From assembly GCA_964538915.1 (NCBI GenBank), contig CAZIFB010000002.1, positions 299,694 to 363,693 of the forward strand: a DNA stretch of 64,000 nucleotides. Direction: 5' to 3'. Origin of the DNA: JAEUHQ01 sp964538915. GTDB taxonomy: Bacteria > Planctomycetota > UBA1135 > UBA2386. Under the pieces are notes generated by a model, which saw only the letters and a list, made by a program, of their open reading frames with translations, did not search any database and was not told where the DNA came from. Shown here piece by piece: positions 42,684 to 51,270 of this stretch (position 1 is the first letter of the stretch; the number at the start of each line of letters is the position of its first letter). The translations under genes and the position numbers were made by a program.

Positions 42684-44015
42684 ATGTTCTCGCGCGCCCG
42701 AGCGTTCGTCACCGCACTGGTCGCCGCGGCCCCGTCGTGGGCCCAGACGGTCGGCGACGCGAGCAGCCAGGCATTCGGCTTCCCGTCGCCGCTGCTCACG
42801 GCGACGGATCGGCGAGCGTTCTCGGTCGGCAACGCGGTGTTCCGCACCAACTGGGTCACCGCGCCCGCGAGTGCTGCCGGCGTCGACGGTCTCGGGCCTC
42901 TGTTCAACGCGCGGTCGTGCAGCAGCTGCCACTTGCACGACGGCCGCAGTCGGCCGCCGGAACCCGGCGCGTCGGACCGTTCGGGGCTGCTCGTGCGCAT
43001 CGGCGTGCGCAACGGCGACGGACCCGACGCGCCGCATCCGGTGTTCGGCGAGCAGATCCAGGACGCGGCCGTCGCGGGCGTCGCGCCCGAGGCCACGGTG
43101 GAGGTCACCTGGCGAACGGTGCACGGCGCGTACGGCGACGGGGAGGCTTTCGAACTCGTGGCGCCGGAGTACGCGTTGCGCGATCTCGCGTACGGCCCGC
43201 TCGGAACGGACGTCGCCCTCGGCGGCCGGACGGCGCCGCACTTGATCGGTCTCGGCCTGCTCGAAGCGGTGCCCGACGCCGCGTTGCTCGCGGCCGCCGA
43301 TGCCGACGATCGCGACGGCGATGGAGTGTCGGGCCGCGTGCACTCCGTCGCTGCGCTCGGCGGTGGCACCGCGATCGGGCGCTTCGGTTGGAAGGCGACC
43401 CAGCCCACGGTGCTGTCGCAGACCGCGGCGGCGTTCGCGAACGACATGGGGATCACGTCGAGCCTCCACCCGGACGAGCGACTCTCGGTGGCCGAGCGTG
43501 CGTCGATCACGTTCTCCAGCGGCGGCGAGCCCGAAATCGACGACGACAAGCTCGGACGCGTCGTGTTCTACACACGGACGCTCGCCGTTCCGGAGGCGCG
43601 GGACGCCGACGCACCGGCGGTGGTCGCCGGTGCCGAACTGTTCCGCTCGTTCGGCTGCGCCGCGTGCCACACGCCGGAGCTGCGCACGGGAGCGGCTGCG
43701 TTCCATCCCGCGTTCGGCGACCGCACGATCCGCCCGTTCACCGATCTCCTGCTGCACGACATGGGGCCTGGCCTCGCCGACGGCAAGCGCGACGGCGACG
43801 CTGCGCCCGGCGAATGGCGCACGCCGCCGCTGTGGGGGATCGGCCTGATCCGCGTCGTGAACGGGCACGAACGGCTCCTGCACGACGGTCGCGCGCGCGG
43901 CATCGCCGAGGCGATCCTGTGGCACGGCGGCGAAGGCGAGCGCTCGCGCGAGCTGTTCCGTGCGGCGCCGCGTGCGCAGCGCGACGAGCTGGTCGCGTTC
44001 GTGCGTTCGCGGTGA
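42684..44015 (+). CDS. Di-heme oxidoreductase (DUF1111, thiol-oxidoreductase-like)
   Basis: 443 residues from the ATG at 42684, preceded by GAGGAG overlapping the imelysin stop. Signal peptide followed by two c-type heme motifs, CSSCH at residues 79-83 and CAACH at 325-329. FGEQIQDAAVAGVAPEAT, GRFGWKATQPTVLSQTAAAF and LLLHDMGPGLADGKRDG are conserved in DUF1111 proteins encoded next to imelysins. They are periplasmic, probably peroxidase-like, and are thought to act in iron uptake or oxidation. The stop is 6 bp from the convergent HtrA-like gene. Confidence 0.93.
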   Translation: MFSRARAFVTALVAAAPSWAQTVGDASSQAFGFPSPLLTATDRRAFSVGNAVFRTNWVTAPASAAGVDGLGPLFNARSCSSCHLHDGRSRPPEPGASDRSGLLVRIGVRNGDGPDAPHPVFGEQIQDAAVAGVAPEATVEVTWRTVHGAYGDGEAFELVAPEYALRDLAYGPLGTDVALGGRTAPHLIGLGLLEAVPDAALLAAADADDRDGDGVSGRVHSVAALGGGTAIGRFGWKATQPTVLSQTAAAFANDMGITSSLHPDERLSVAERASITFSSGGEPEIDDDKLGRVVFYTRTLAVPEARDADAPAVVAGAELFRSFGCAACHTPELRTGAAAFHPAFGDRTIRPFTDLLLHDMGPGLADGKRDGDAAPGEWRTPPLWGIGLIRVVNGHERLLHDGRARGIAEAILWHGGEGERSRELFRAAPRAQRDELVAFVRSR

Positions 44016-44021
44016 CGGCGG

Positions 44022-45203
44022 TCAGCGCGGCTTCGCTTCCGGCGGCCGGGCTTCGATCACGAGCTTCTTCGGGAACGTGGTGCCGTCGCGGAACACGACG
44101 ACCTCGATCTCGCGGCCGACGCCGGCGAGGTAGAGCTGCTTCTGGAAGTCGACGGGCTGGTGGATCTCGACGCCAGCGAAGTGCGTGAGGAAGTCGCCCG
44201 GCTGGAGGCCCGCGGCCGCCGCGGGGCTCGGCGAGAAGACGTTCTCCAGCAGGATGCCGTGCGCCGGCTTCTTCATCGCCTGGAACGCCTGGAAGCCGCG
44301 CGCCGTCGCGATCTCCGCGCGGCTCATCACGGAGAACCCGAGCCACGGTGACTTCGTCGTGCCCGCCGCGCGGATGGCGACGTGCAGTCCCGACACGATC
44401 TTGGACGGCAGCGCCCACGCGCAGCCGGGGGTTGGCGCCATGCCGGTGCCGAGCGGCGACAGGATGCCGACGACGTCGCCCGCATCGTTCACCAGCGGTC
44501 CGCCGAGTGCGCCCGGCGGGACCGCGATCGTCGCCTGCATGTAGGTCGAGCTCATGAGCTCCTGGTAGCAGTCGCGCGACGGCTTCGCCGCGAGGAGGCC
44601 CGCCGCGACGAAGCGTTCCGGACCGGCCGGGTCGGCAATCGCGAGAACCGTGCTGCCGACTTCGATTGCTTCGCTGTCGCCGAAGGTCACCGGCCGCATC
44701 GCCGGCTTGGTCCAGCTCGCGAACACGGCGCAGCGGAGCACCGCGAGCTGGAGCGTCGGCTCGACGCCGACGATCTCCGCGAGCACGCGCTGGCCGTCCA
44801 TGGTCTCGATCTCCACGACGTCCACGCTGCGATCGTCGGCGACGCGGATCGCTCCCAGGGTCGTCAGCACTTCGCCGTCGTCGGAGACGAAGAATCCCGA
44901 TGCGCTGTCGTACGGCCGGAACCCCGGGTAGTCGCGTTCCGCGGACGTGTCGACGACCCAGCCCGGGGCCGGCGACGAATTCGCGGGCTGCTCCGGTCCG
45001 CTCGCGGCGGCGTCCGTTGCGACAGGCTCCGCGCGCACGAACGTGCGCACCGTCACGACGCTCGGCAGCACCTTCTTGCAGACCGCGACGAAACCACCCG
45101 AAGCGGCGGCGCGCGCGCCGGGATCCGGAGCCGGCTCCTGCGCGACGGCGGGCGGGGACGCGAGGGCCATGGCGAGAGCGAGCGGGAGCAGCGGCCGGAA
45201 CAT
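44022..45203 (-). CDS. HtrA-like PDZ protein lacking the catalytic triad (pseudoprotease)
   Basis: 393 residues with signal peptide (MFRPLLPLALAMALASPPAV). The trypsin-like double barrel aligns with HtrA/DegP: SASGFFVSDDGEVLTTLGAI, DPAGPERFVAAGLL, GALGGPLVNDAGDVVGILSP. A PDZ domain follows (NVFSPSPAAAAGLQPGDFLT). At the three catalytic positions the residues are not His, Asp and Ser: the NHV site reads LGA (Gly117), the D-LAVL site reads LQLAVL (Gln152), and GNSGG reads GALGG (Leu233). It is therefore probably a binding or sensing protein, not a protease. It lies 77 bp downstream of the ECF sigma gene on the same strand, in the kinase-sigma operon. Confidence 0.85.
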   Translation of the reverse strand: MFRPLLPLALAMALASPPAVAQEPAPDPGARAAASGGFVAVCKKVLPSVVTVRTFVRAEPVATDAAASGPEQPANSSPAPGWVVDTSAERDYPGFRPYDSASGFFVSDDGEVLTTLGAIRVADDRSVDVVEIETMDGQRVLAEIVGVEPTLQLAVLRCAVFASWTKPAMRPVTFGDSEAIEVGSTVLAIADPAGPERFVAAGLLAAKPSRDCYQELMSSTYMQATIAVPPGALGGPLVNDAGDVVGILSPLGTGMAPTPGCAWALPSKIVSGLHVAIRAAGTTKSPWLGFSVMSRAEIATARGFQAFQAMKKPAHGILLENVFSPSPAAAAGLQPGDFLTHFAGVEIHQPVDFQKQLYLAGVGREIEVVVFRDGTTFPKKLVIEARPPEAKPR

Positions 45204-45280
45204 GGCGCGACACGGGAGCGCGCCGTCGCGGGAACGCCGCGAAGGCGGCGTGAAGATCCGCGTAGGTGCGCGGGTCGCCG

Positions 45281-45925
45281 TCAGCCGGCGTCGTCCGCGG
45301 ACAGGGCGCCGCGCCACTGGCCGCGGCGCAGCAGGTCGACCTTCTCGGCGAGCCGCGGGAGCGCCCGGGCGTAGCGTTTGCGCGCCGCTTCTTCGGAGAC
45401 ACCGAGGTGTTCGCCGAGCGCGGCGAACGACGTTCCGTCCCAGTCGCGCAGGCGGATGATCTCGCGGTCCTCGGCGTCGAGCAGTTCGACCGCGAGGCGC
45501 AGCCACTCCTGCTGTTCGTTGCGGTCCGCGGTCGACGGGGGCTCGGTGACGCTGCGCATCGGCGCGTCGAGCTGTAGCACGGAGTCGGTCGGCAGCGGGC
45601 GCTGGCGGCGGAGGTCGCGCTGTTCGCGGTGCAGGTAGCGGACGCGGTCGATGAGGTTGTTCTCGACGATGCGCGCGAGCAGGGCCCGGAACGCGGCGGC
45701 GTCGTCGATCGCGAAGTGCGGGCCGCTGCGCAGCACGTCGAGCAGCGTCTCCTGCACGAAGTCCTGCGTGTCGCCGTCGCGGCGCGCGACCGCGGACATG
45801 CGCTTACGCACGTGGGCCTCGATCCACGGCAGGTGGTCGGCGGCGAGTTGTCGGAGTGCCGCTTCGTCGCCGCGGGCAACGCGGGCGACGCGGCGCGAGA
45901 TCGAGCCGTCGTGGTCGTTCGTCAT
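45281..45925 (-). CDS. ECF sigma factor coupled to a Ser/Thr kinase
   Basis: 214 residues. Sigma region 2 spans about residues 25-100 (DGDTQDFVQETLLDVLRSG; ALLARIVENNLIDRVRYLHR), and region 4 about 140-195 (LLDAEDREIIRLRDWDGTSF; LGEHLGVSEEAARKRYARAL). The DFVQET and W-rich DxDG features are typical of planctomycete ECF groups. The ATG overlaps the stop of the upstream kinase gene (ATGA), and no anti-sigma factor is present. Kinase-linked ECF factors are activated by Thr phosphorylation in Vibrio (EcfP/PknT), which suggests the neighbouring kinase controls this one. Confidence 0.92.
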   Translation of the reverse strand: MTNDHDGSISRRVARVARGDEAALRQLAADHLPWIEAHVRKRMSAVARRDGDTQDFVQETLLDVLRSGPHFAIDDAAAFRALLARIVENNLIDRVRYLHREQRDLRRQRPLPTDSVLQLDAPMRSVTEPPSTADRNEQQEWLRLAVELLDAEDREIIRLRDWDGTSFAALGEHLGVSEEAARKRYARALPRLAEKVDLLRRGQWRGALSADDAG

Positions 45926-48774
45926 GGGGCGAGCCGTCGTCGTAGGTCCTGGAAGTCGTCGCGTTCCGCGAGCCCGACGAAGCGTCGGTCGCCGAGCAGT
46001 CGCCGCGCTTCGCGGCCGTCGAGTTCGGCGATCGCGTGCAGGGCCTGCACCGCGACGCCGCCGTACGTGGTGGCGTCGCCGCCGGTGGCGGCGGCCGCCG
46101 CACGCGCCGCGGCTTCCGCGGCGAGGCGCAGGGTCGCGACCTTCTTGGGTGCGTTCGCGATGGCGGCCGAGGCCGCTTCGACTGCATCGGCACCGCGGCC
46201 CTCCCGAGCGAGCGCATACGCGAGCTGGCCCTGGTTGAGGCCGAGGATCGTTCGGCCGCGCGGGTCCTCGGGGCGGCCGACGAGCACAGCCTGCTGCTGC
46301 GCGATCGCGCGTTCCGCGAAGTCGATCGCGGCGGCGTGGCGGCCGTGTTCGTTGGCGGAGGAAGCCAGCGCGTTCCACGCCAGCGCGAGCTCGGTGCGCA
46401 ACATCGGCTGCTTCGGCTGCTCCTCGACGAGCCGCACCAGCCGGCCGCAGGCCCGCTGCAGCAGCCGTTCGGCTTCCGCGTGCGAGCCGTCGCGGTCGTC
46501 GCGCAGAAGGAGGCAGTCGGCCAGTTCCCGATCGATGGTCGCGAGCAGCGAACGCTCGGCCTGCGTGGTCGGCGAGGCCTCGTCGTCCATCGGCAGCGCC
46601 GCCGCCGCGCGCAGCGTCGCCTCGGCCTGGTCGAGGCGGTTGTCCTGCATCCGCCGGGAGGCGAGTTCGCCGCTCGCGACCAGCATCGCGCGGTGCAGTG
46701 CACGGGACCCGGGGAACAGGCGCAGGTTGGTGGTCGCGGCGGCGATCGCGTCCTGAAGTGCGCGCTCGGCTTCGGGGGAGCGTCCGAGGCGCTGCAGAGC
46801 GGAGCCGAGGTTGGCCATCGCCATCGCCTTCTCGACGGCGAGGACAGGTTCGGCCGGCAGTGCGTCGACGCTCGCGACGACGCGACGGAGTCGTTCGTGT
46901 GCGGCGTCCGGACGATCGGTTGCGAGTTCGAGCTGACCGAGGACCGCCTCGGAACGCACCCGCAGGGTCGCGTTGCGCGGATCGCCCGTGGGCAGCAGTT
47001 CGAGCGCCTGCTGCGCCAGGTGTTCGGCTTCGTCGCGGCGGTCGTGCCTGTCCGCGAGGCACTGCGCGCGCAAGTGAAGCACGGCCGCCAGTTCGCGCGA
47101 CGCGCGTTCGGACCCGCCGGTGTCGCGCAGTGCGCGCCAGTGGGAGGCCGCCCGCTCGAACTCCGCGTCGCCGGCGTTCGGAGTCGCGAGCTGGCGCAGG
47201 AACAGTTCGCGCTGCAGGAGGCGTCCGACGAGTTCGCGGTGCTCGAGGTCGTCGGGTCGCGCCGATGCATCGAGCAGTCCGTGCGCGCGGCGGCACGCGG
47301 CGAACGCGTCCTCGAGACGGCCGAGGTTCGCGTAGATCGCGGCGATTCCGACCAGTGCGGAGGCCACGCGGTCGCGACGGCCCGGCTCGTCGACGCGAAG
47401 CGCAAGGAAACGATCGCACAGCTGCACCACGGCGTCGGCGCCCGGTTCGTGGCGGCGGATCGGTCCGGGCATGCGGTCGAGCTGGTCGGCGAGCAGCGCG
47501 ATGGTCTGCTCGATGCTCTGGAACCCGATCTCCTCGGCGTCGGCGAGGACAGCGCGTTCCTGCCGGATCGTGCGGTTCGTCTCGCGCAGGTGCAGCGCGT
47601 AGGCGACGGGTGCGCCGACGACGGCGACCGTGACCGCGGTTCCCGCGACGACGCGCAGGTGGTGGCGGCGGATCCACTTCGCCGTTCGCGTGACGACTCC
47701 GGGCGGCGCGGCGAGGATCGGCTCGATGCGGAGGAAGCGGCGGAGATCGTCGGCGAATGCGCCGGCGCTCGGATAGCGGTCCTGCGGCCGCCGCTCGAGC
47801 GCCTTGTGGCAGATGGTTTGCAGGTCGCGCGGTGCGCTCGGAGCCGCCGTGCGCAACGACGGGAACTCGCCGTTCTCGATGCGGCGCATCACGACGCGCG
47901 CGCTGTCGCCGTCGAACGGGCGGCGCCGCGCGAGCAGTTCGTAGAGGACGATGCCGAGCGAGAAGACGTCGGACGTCGGGCCGACCGGTCCGATCCCGGT
48001 GACCTGCTCGGGGCTCGCGTAGTGGGGTGTGCCGAGGAAGTCGACCGTCGCGGACTGCGACAGCGGCCCCAGCTCCTTCGCGAGGCCGAAGTCCATGAGC
48101 CGCACCGTTCCGTCGGCTGCGAGCATGACGTTGTGCGGCTTCACGTCGCGGTGCACGAGGCCGTGGTCGTGTGCGTGCTGCAGCGCGTCGGCGATGCGGG
48201 CGGTGATCTCGGCCGCCTCCGCGGCGCGGCTGCGGTCCGTGCGCACACCGAGCCGGTCCTTCTGCATCAGATCGCTGAGCGTGCGGCCGTCGACGAACTC
48301 CATGCTGAAGAAGTGCACGCCGCGCCATTCGCCGACTTCGAAGATGGGCACGATCGCCGCGTGGCGCAGGCGCGACGCCGCGGCGGCCTCGTGGCGGAAG
48401 CGCTCGATCGAACGCGCCGAGAGCGTGAGGTGGTCCGACAGCACCTTCAGCGCGACGCGCCGGCGCAGCGAGATCTGCTCGGCTTCCCAGACGATCCCCA
48501 TGCCGCCGCGGCCGACTTCCCGCACGAGGCGGTAATCGCCGACGCGCTGCCCTGCGCGCAGGGCGGGGGGCGCGTCCGGGTCCTCCGCGGTCTCGCCGTC
48601 CGCCGCGAACATCGGCTCGAGCAGGTCGCGCAGATCCGCGTGTTCGCGCAGGAACGACTCGCGATCGCCGGCCGGGCCGCTGTTGCGGAACGCGAGGAAC
48701 AGATCCATCGCGCGCGCGAGCCGCAGGAGGCGCGCGGCGCGGTCTTCGCTCGGTGGTTCGGGGCTCGGGTGCAT
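45922..48774 (-). CDS. Membrane Ser/Thr protein kinase with TPR-like sensor domain
   Basis: 950 residues. After a helical head, the kinase domain lies at about residues 80-350: REVGRGGMGIVWEAEQ (glycine loop), VALKVL (Lys110), LVHRDVKPHN (catalytic Asp210), MDFGLAKEL (DFG 228-230) and GTPHYASPEQV. One transmembrane helix is near 380-400 (RVVAGTAVTVAVVGAPVAYA). The remaining 540 residues are helical repeats (TPR type) outside or at the membrane, presumably a sensor. Start ATG at 48774 is divergent from the secreted-protein gene at 48932. Its stop overlaps the sigma-factor start, so the pair is made together and the sigma factor is a probable phosphorylation target. Confidence 0.92.
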   Translation of the reverse strand: MHPSPEPPSEDRAARLLRLARAMDLFLAFRNSGPAGDRESFLREHADLRDLLEPMFAADGETAEDPDAPPALRAGQRVGDYRLVREVGRGGMGIVWEAEQISLRRRVALKVLSDHLTLSARSIERFRHEAAAASRLRHAAIVPIFEVGEWRGVHFFSMEFVDGRTLSDLMQKDRLGVRTDRSRAAEAAEITARIADALQHAHDHGLVHRDVKPHNVMLAADGTVRLMDFGLAKELGPLSQSATVDFLGTPHYASPEQVTGIGPVGPTSDVFSLGIVLYELLARRRPFDGDSARVVMRRIENGEFPSLRTAAPSAPRDLQTICHKALERRPQDRYPSAGAFADDLRRFLRIEPILAAPPGVVTRTAKWIRRHHLRVVAGTAVTVAVVGAPVAYALHLRETNRTIRQERAVLADAEEIGFQSIEQTIALLADQLDRMPGPIRRHEPGADAVVQLCDRFLALRVDEPGRRDRVASALVGIAAIYANLGRLEDAFAACRRAHGLLDASARPDDLEHRELVGRLLQRELFLRQLATPNAGDAEFERAASHWRALRDTGGSERASRELAAVLHLRAQCLADRHDRRDEAEHLAQQALELLPTGDPRNATLRVRSEAVLGQLELATDRPDAAHERLRRVVASVDALPAEPVLAVEKAMAMANLGSALQRLGRSPEAERALQDAIAAATTNLRLFPGSRALHRAMLVASGELASRRMQDNRLDQAEATLRAAAALPMDDEASPTTQAERSLLATIDRELADCLLLRDDRDGSHAEAERLLQRACGRLVRLVEEQPKQPMLRTELALAWNALASSANEHGRHAAAIDFAERAIAQQQAVLVGRPEDPRGRTILGLNQGQLAYALAREGRGADAVEAASAAIANAPKKVATLRLAAEAAARAAAAATGGDATTYGGVAVQALHAIAELDGREARRLLGDRRFVGLAERDDFQDLRRRLAP

Positions 48775-48845
48775 CGGTCGACGGCGCGCGGGCGCGGGAG
48801 CATACGTGGGCGCGCGGGTGCCGGAGGCAGGAGCGTCGCGCGGGA

Positions 48846-48904
48846 CCGGACCGGACGCCGTTTCTCGCGAGATTCCGAACGTCTCCCGATCGCGTCCGGT
48901 CCGG
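48846..48904. promoter_or_regulatory. 13-bp perfect inverted repeat between divergent kinase and secreted-protein genes
   Basis: CCGGACCGGACGC (48846-48858) and GCGTCCGGTCCGG (48892-48904) are exact inverted copies 33 bp apart. They lie in the 157-bp intergenic region, 72 bp before the kinase start and 27 bp before the secreted-protein start. Either a dimeric regulator site, a stem-loop in a leader, or both; no motif family is recognised. Confidence 0.6.
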
Positions 48905-48931
48905 GGCCGTCACGACGCTCCGAACGGCGCC

Positions 48932-51223
48932 ATGAACACCAACCAACGCGCCACCAAGCGCCATCTCCTGCCTCGTGCCGCCGCGGCGGCGTTCTCCATC
49001 TCCTGTGTCCTCGCGCAGACCGCGCCGGGCGGCACGCTGTCGAGCCCGGCGGCGATCCGCGGCACTGCGCCGATCCACTCGGGCGAGTCCGACGAGGGCC
49101 AGCCGTACGGCGTCTGGGCCGTGGGCCGCGACTACAAGGTCGGCTTCGCGGACGGCGTGCAGTTCGTCCCGTACATCGGGCGCACCGACGGTCCGGCGCC
49201 GGCGTGGCGCTGGCGTACGACGTCGGCGCGCGTCGGCGAACTCGAACTCGCGACCGCGGCACCGCGGCTCTCGCACGGCGAGTGGCGCGCGGAGTACGAC
49301 CTCGGCGGCGTGGTCGAGGCCTACGACGTGCGGCCCGAAGGCGTCGAGCAGACGTTCGTGCTGCGCAACCGTCCGGGTTCGTCCGGCGACCTCGTGATTC
49401 GCGGCGCGGTCGACTCCGTGCTGCACGCGCAGCAAGCGGACGGCGCCACGTCGTTCGTCGACGAGCGCGGCATCGAACGCGTTCGCTACGGCGCGGCAAC
49501 CGCCGTCGATGCGTTCGGGAAGCGGCGCGCGATGAGCACGACGCTCGTCGACGGCGGCCTCGAGCTTCGGCTCGACGGCAACTGGCTCGCGAGCGCCGCG
49601 TTCCCCGTCGTCGTCGATCCGCTCGTCGCGGCGGTGACCGTCGCGAACGGTCAGCCGATCGGCGACGTCGCGGTCGCGCACGATCCTCTCGGCACGAAGA
49701 ACCTGTGGACTGCCGACGTGCGATGGGCCGGCAACGACGCCGACGTGATGCTCTACCGCAGTGACGAAGACGGCCAGAACGGCGTCCTCGTGTTCAGCGA
49801 CGTCTCCGCGTCGTGGTCGTCGGTCGAGCCGTCGCTCGGCGTGAGCCGTCCCGGTGCGAGCACGATCCTCGCCTACACGCGCAACATCGTGTCGGGCGAC
49901 CTGCGCCGCGTGCGCCTGCACGTGCACGACCGCACCGACCTCGGCTTCGAGGGCACGGTCTACCTGATGCCGGCGCCGGGTTCGCGGAACCAGTGGCGAC
50001 CGACGGTCGGGAGCGAGCTGTCGCCGATTTCGTACAGCACGGTGCTGCTCGCCTACCAGGTCGAGGGCACGGGTGCGTTCGTCAACGGCATCGCGAGCGA
50101 GATCCACGGCGCCGTGGTGTCGTGCAACGGCACCGGGTCCGTGACCGCGCAGTTCCCGATCGCGGCCGAGCCTGGCGTCGATCAGGAGCGTCCGTCGCTC
50201 GCGAAGGTCGCGGCCGGTCCGTCGCGGGTGTGGACGATCGCCTACCAGCGCTATTCGTTCGCGGCCGGCGGCTTCGAGTGGGACGTGGGCACGCGCCGCA
50301 TCGACCAGGCGAACGTCGTCGGACCGGAGTTCCTCGTCGACGCCGGCAACGCCGACGTGCACGAGATGGCGCCGCGCCTCGCGGGCATCGACGACCGCTT
50401 CATGGTCTTCACCACTGCCTCCGATGCGGCCGACACGGTCGCCAAGCCGGGCGGCGTCAACGGGCACCGCATCCGCGGCACCCGCGTGGACTGGGTCGCC
50501 GGCGTGCCCACCATGCCGCACGGCAGCCTCACGCTGCAGTCGAACAGCGATGCGCGCCTCGAACTCGGCGGCGCGGATCTCGACTGGACGACCGCGAGCC
50601 ACTGGGCCCTGTCGTTCCGCAGCAACGCGACCGAGAACGTCTACCTGCGCGTGCTCGGCTTCACCGGTGAACAGCTCTCGAGCCACGACGTCGACTCGCC
50701 GACCACGGCCCTCGGCACGAGCAAGGCGGGCGGTGTGTGCTTCCTCGGTGACGAAGCGTCCTTCGCCGTGGCCTACGGCATCGACGATCCGGGTGTCGGC
50801 TCGGACCTGTGCCTCCGCGTCCACGAGTTCGGCGCGCCCAACGCCTACCACTTCGGCTTCGGCTGCACGACGACCGAGATGAACTGGGTCGGCTCGCGGT
50901 GGATCGGCAGCGAGTTCTCCGGCCTCTCGTTCACGAATGCGCCGAACGACTCGATCAGCTTCGCCCTGGTCGCTCTGGCGCCGGCCGCACTGCAGATGTA
51001 CGGGTTCGGCGGTGTGCACGACGGCTGCTGGCTCTACGTGCCGATCAGCGGACCCGACTACGTGATGCTGACCTCCGCGATCGTCGGTGCGGACGGCTTC
51101 GTGCAGATCCCTCTGCCCGAGTGGCTCTCGAGCGACCTGGTCTACTTCCAGGGCGTGACGCTGGACGGCACCACCGGCGAGTTCTTCACGACGAACCGCC
51201 TCGCCGTTCCGACCTCGAAGTGA
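48932..51223 (+). CDS. Large secreted beta-rich protein with C-terminal Cys domain
   Basis: 763 residues with a signal peptide (PRAAAAAFSISCVLAQ). The first 210 residues form a beta-rich module ending in WLASAAFPVVVDPLVAAV; the motif fPVVVDP recurs in large secreted and Rhs-type proteins. The middle (210-640) looks like a beta propeller or repeated sandwiches (VLVFSDVSASWSSVEPSLGV; ENVYLRVLGFTGEQ). The last 120 residues start HFGFGCTTTEMNWVG and contain DGCWLYVPISGP and LPEWLSSDLVYFQGVTLDG, similar to the terminal domains of other secreted proteins here. No catalytic motif. Divergent from the kinase gene; ends at a shared hairpin terminator. Confidence 0.8.
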   Translation: MNTNQRATKRHLLPRAAAAAFSISCVLAQTAPGGTLSSPAAIRGTAPIHSGESDEGQPYGVWAVGRDYKVGFADGVQFVPYIGRTDGPAPAWRWRTTSARVGELELATAAPRLSHGEWRAEYDLGGVVEAYDVRPEGVEQTFVLRNRPGSSGDLVIRGAVDSVLHAQQADGATSFVDERGIERVRYGAATAVDAFGKRRAMSTTLVDGGLELRLDGNWLASAAFPVVVDPLVAAVTVANGQPIGDVAVAHDPLGTKNLWTADVRWAGNDADVMLYRSDEDGQNGVLVFSDVSASWSSVEPSLGVSRPGASTILAYTRNIVSGDLRRVRLHVHDRTDLGFEGTVYLMPAPGSRNQWRPTVGSELSPISYSTVLLAYQVEGTGAFVNGIASEIHGAVVSCNGTGSVTAQFPIAAEPGVDQERPSLAKVAAGPSRVWTIAYQRYSFAAGGFEWDVGTRRIDQANVVGPEFLVDAGNADVHEMAPRLAGIDDRFMVFTTASDAADTVAKPGGVNGHRIRGTRVDWVAGVPTMPHGSLTLQSNSDARLELGGADLDWTTASHWALSFRSNATENVYLRVLGFTGEQLSSHDVDSPTTALGTSKAGGVCFLGDEASFAVAYGIDDPGVGSDLCLRVHEFGAPNAYHFGFGCTTTEMNWVGSRWIGSEFSGLSFTNAPNDSISFALVALAPAALQMYGFGGVHDGCWLYVPISGPDYVMLTSAIVGADGFVQIPLPEWLSSDLVYFQGVTLDGTTGEFFTTNRLAVPTSK

Positions 51224-51238
51224 CGCGCGGCGCGCGCC

Positions 51239-51270
51239 CTGGCACCGGTGGTCCTCACCGCCGGTGCCAG
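51239..51270. terminator. Bidirectional hairpin between convergent genes
   Basis: CTGGCACCGG and CCGGTGCCAG form a 10-bp stem, with an inner GGT/ACC pairing in the 12-nt loop. It lies 16 bp after the stop at 51223 and overlaps the last codons of the minus-strand gene ending at 51255. Lacks a T-run but is well placed for terminating both genes. Confidence 0.6.
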
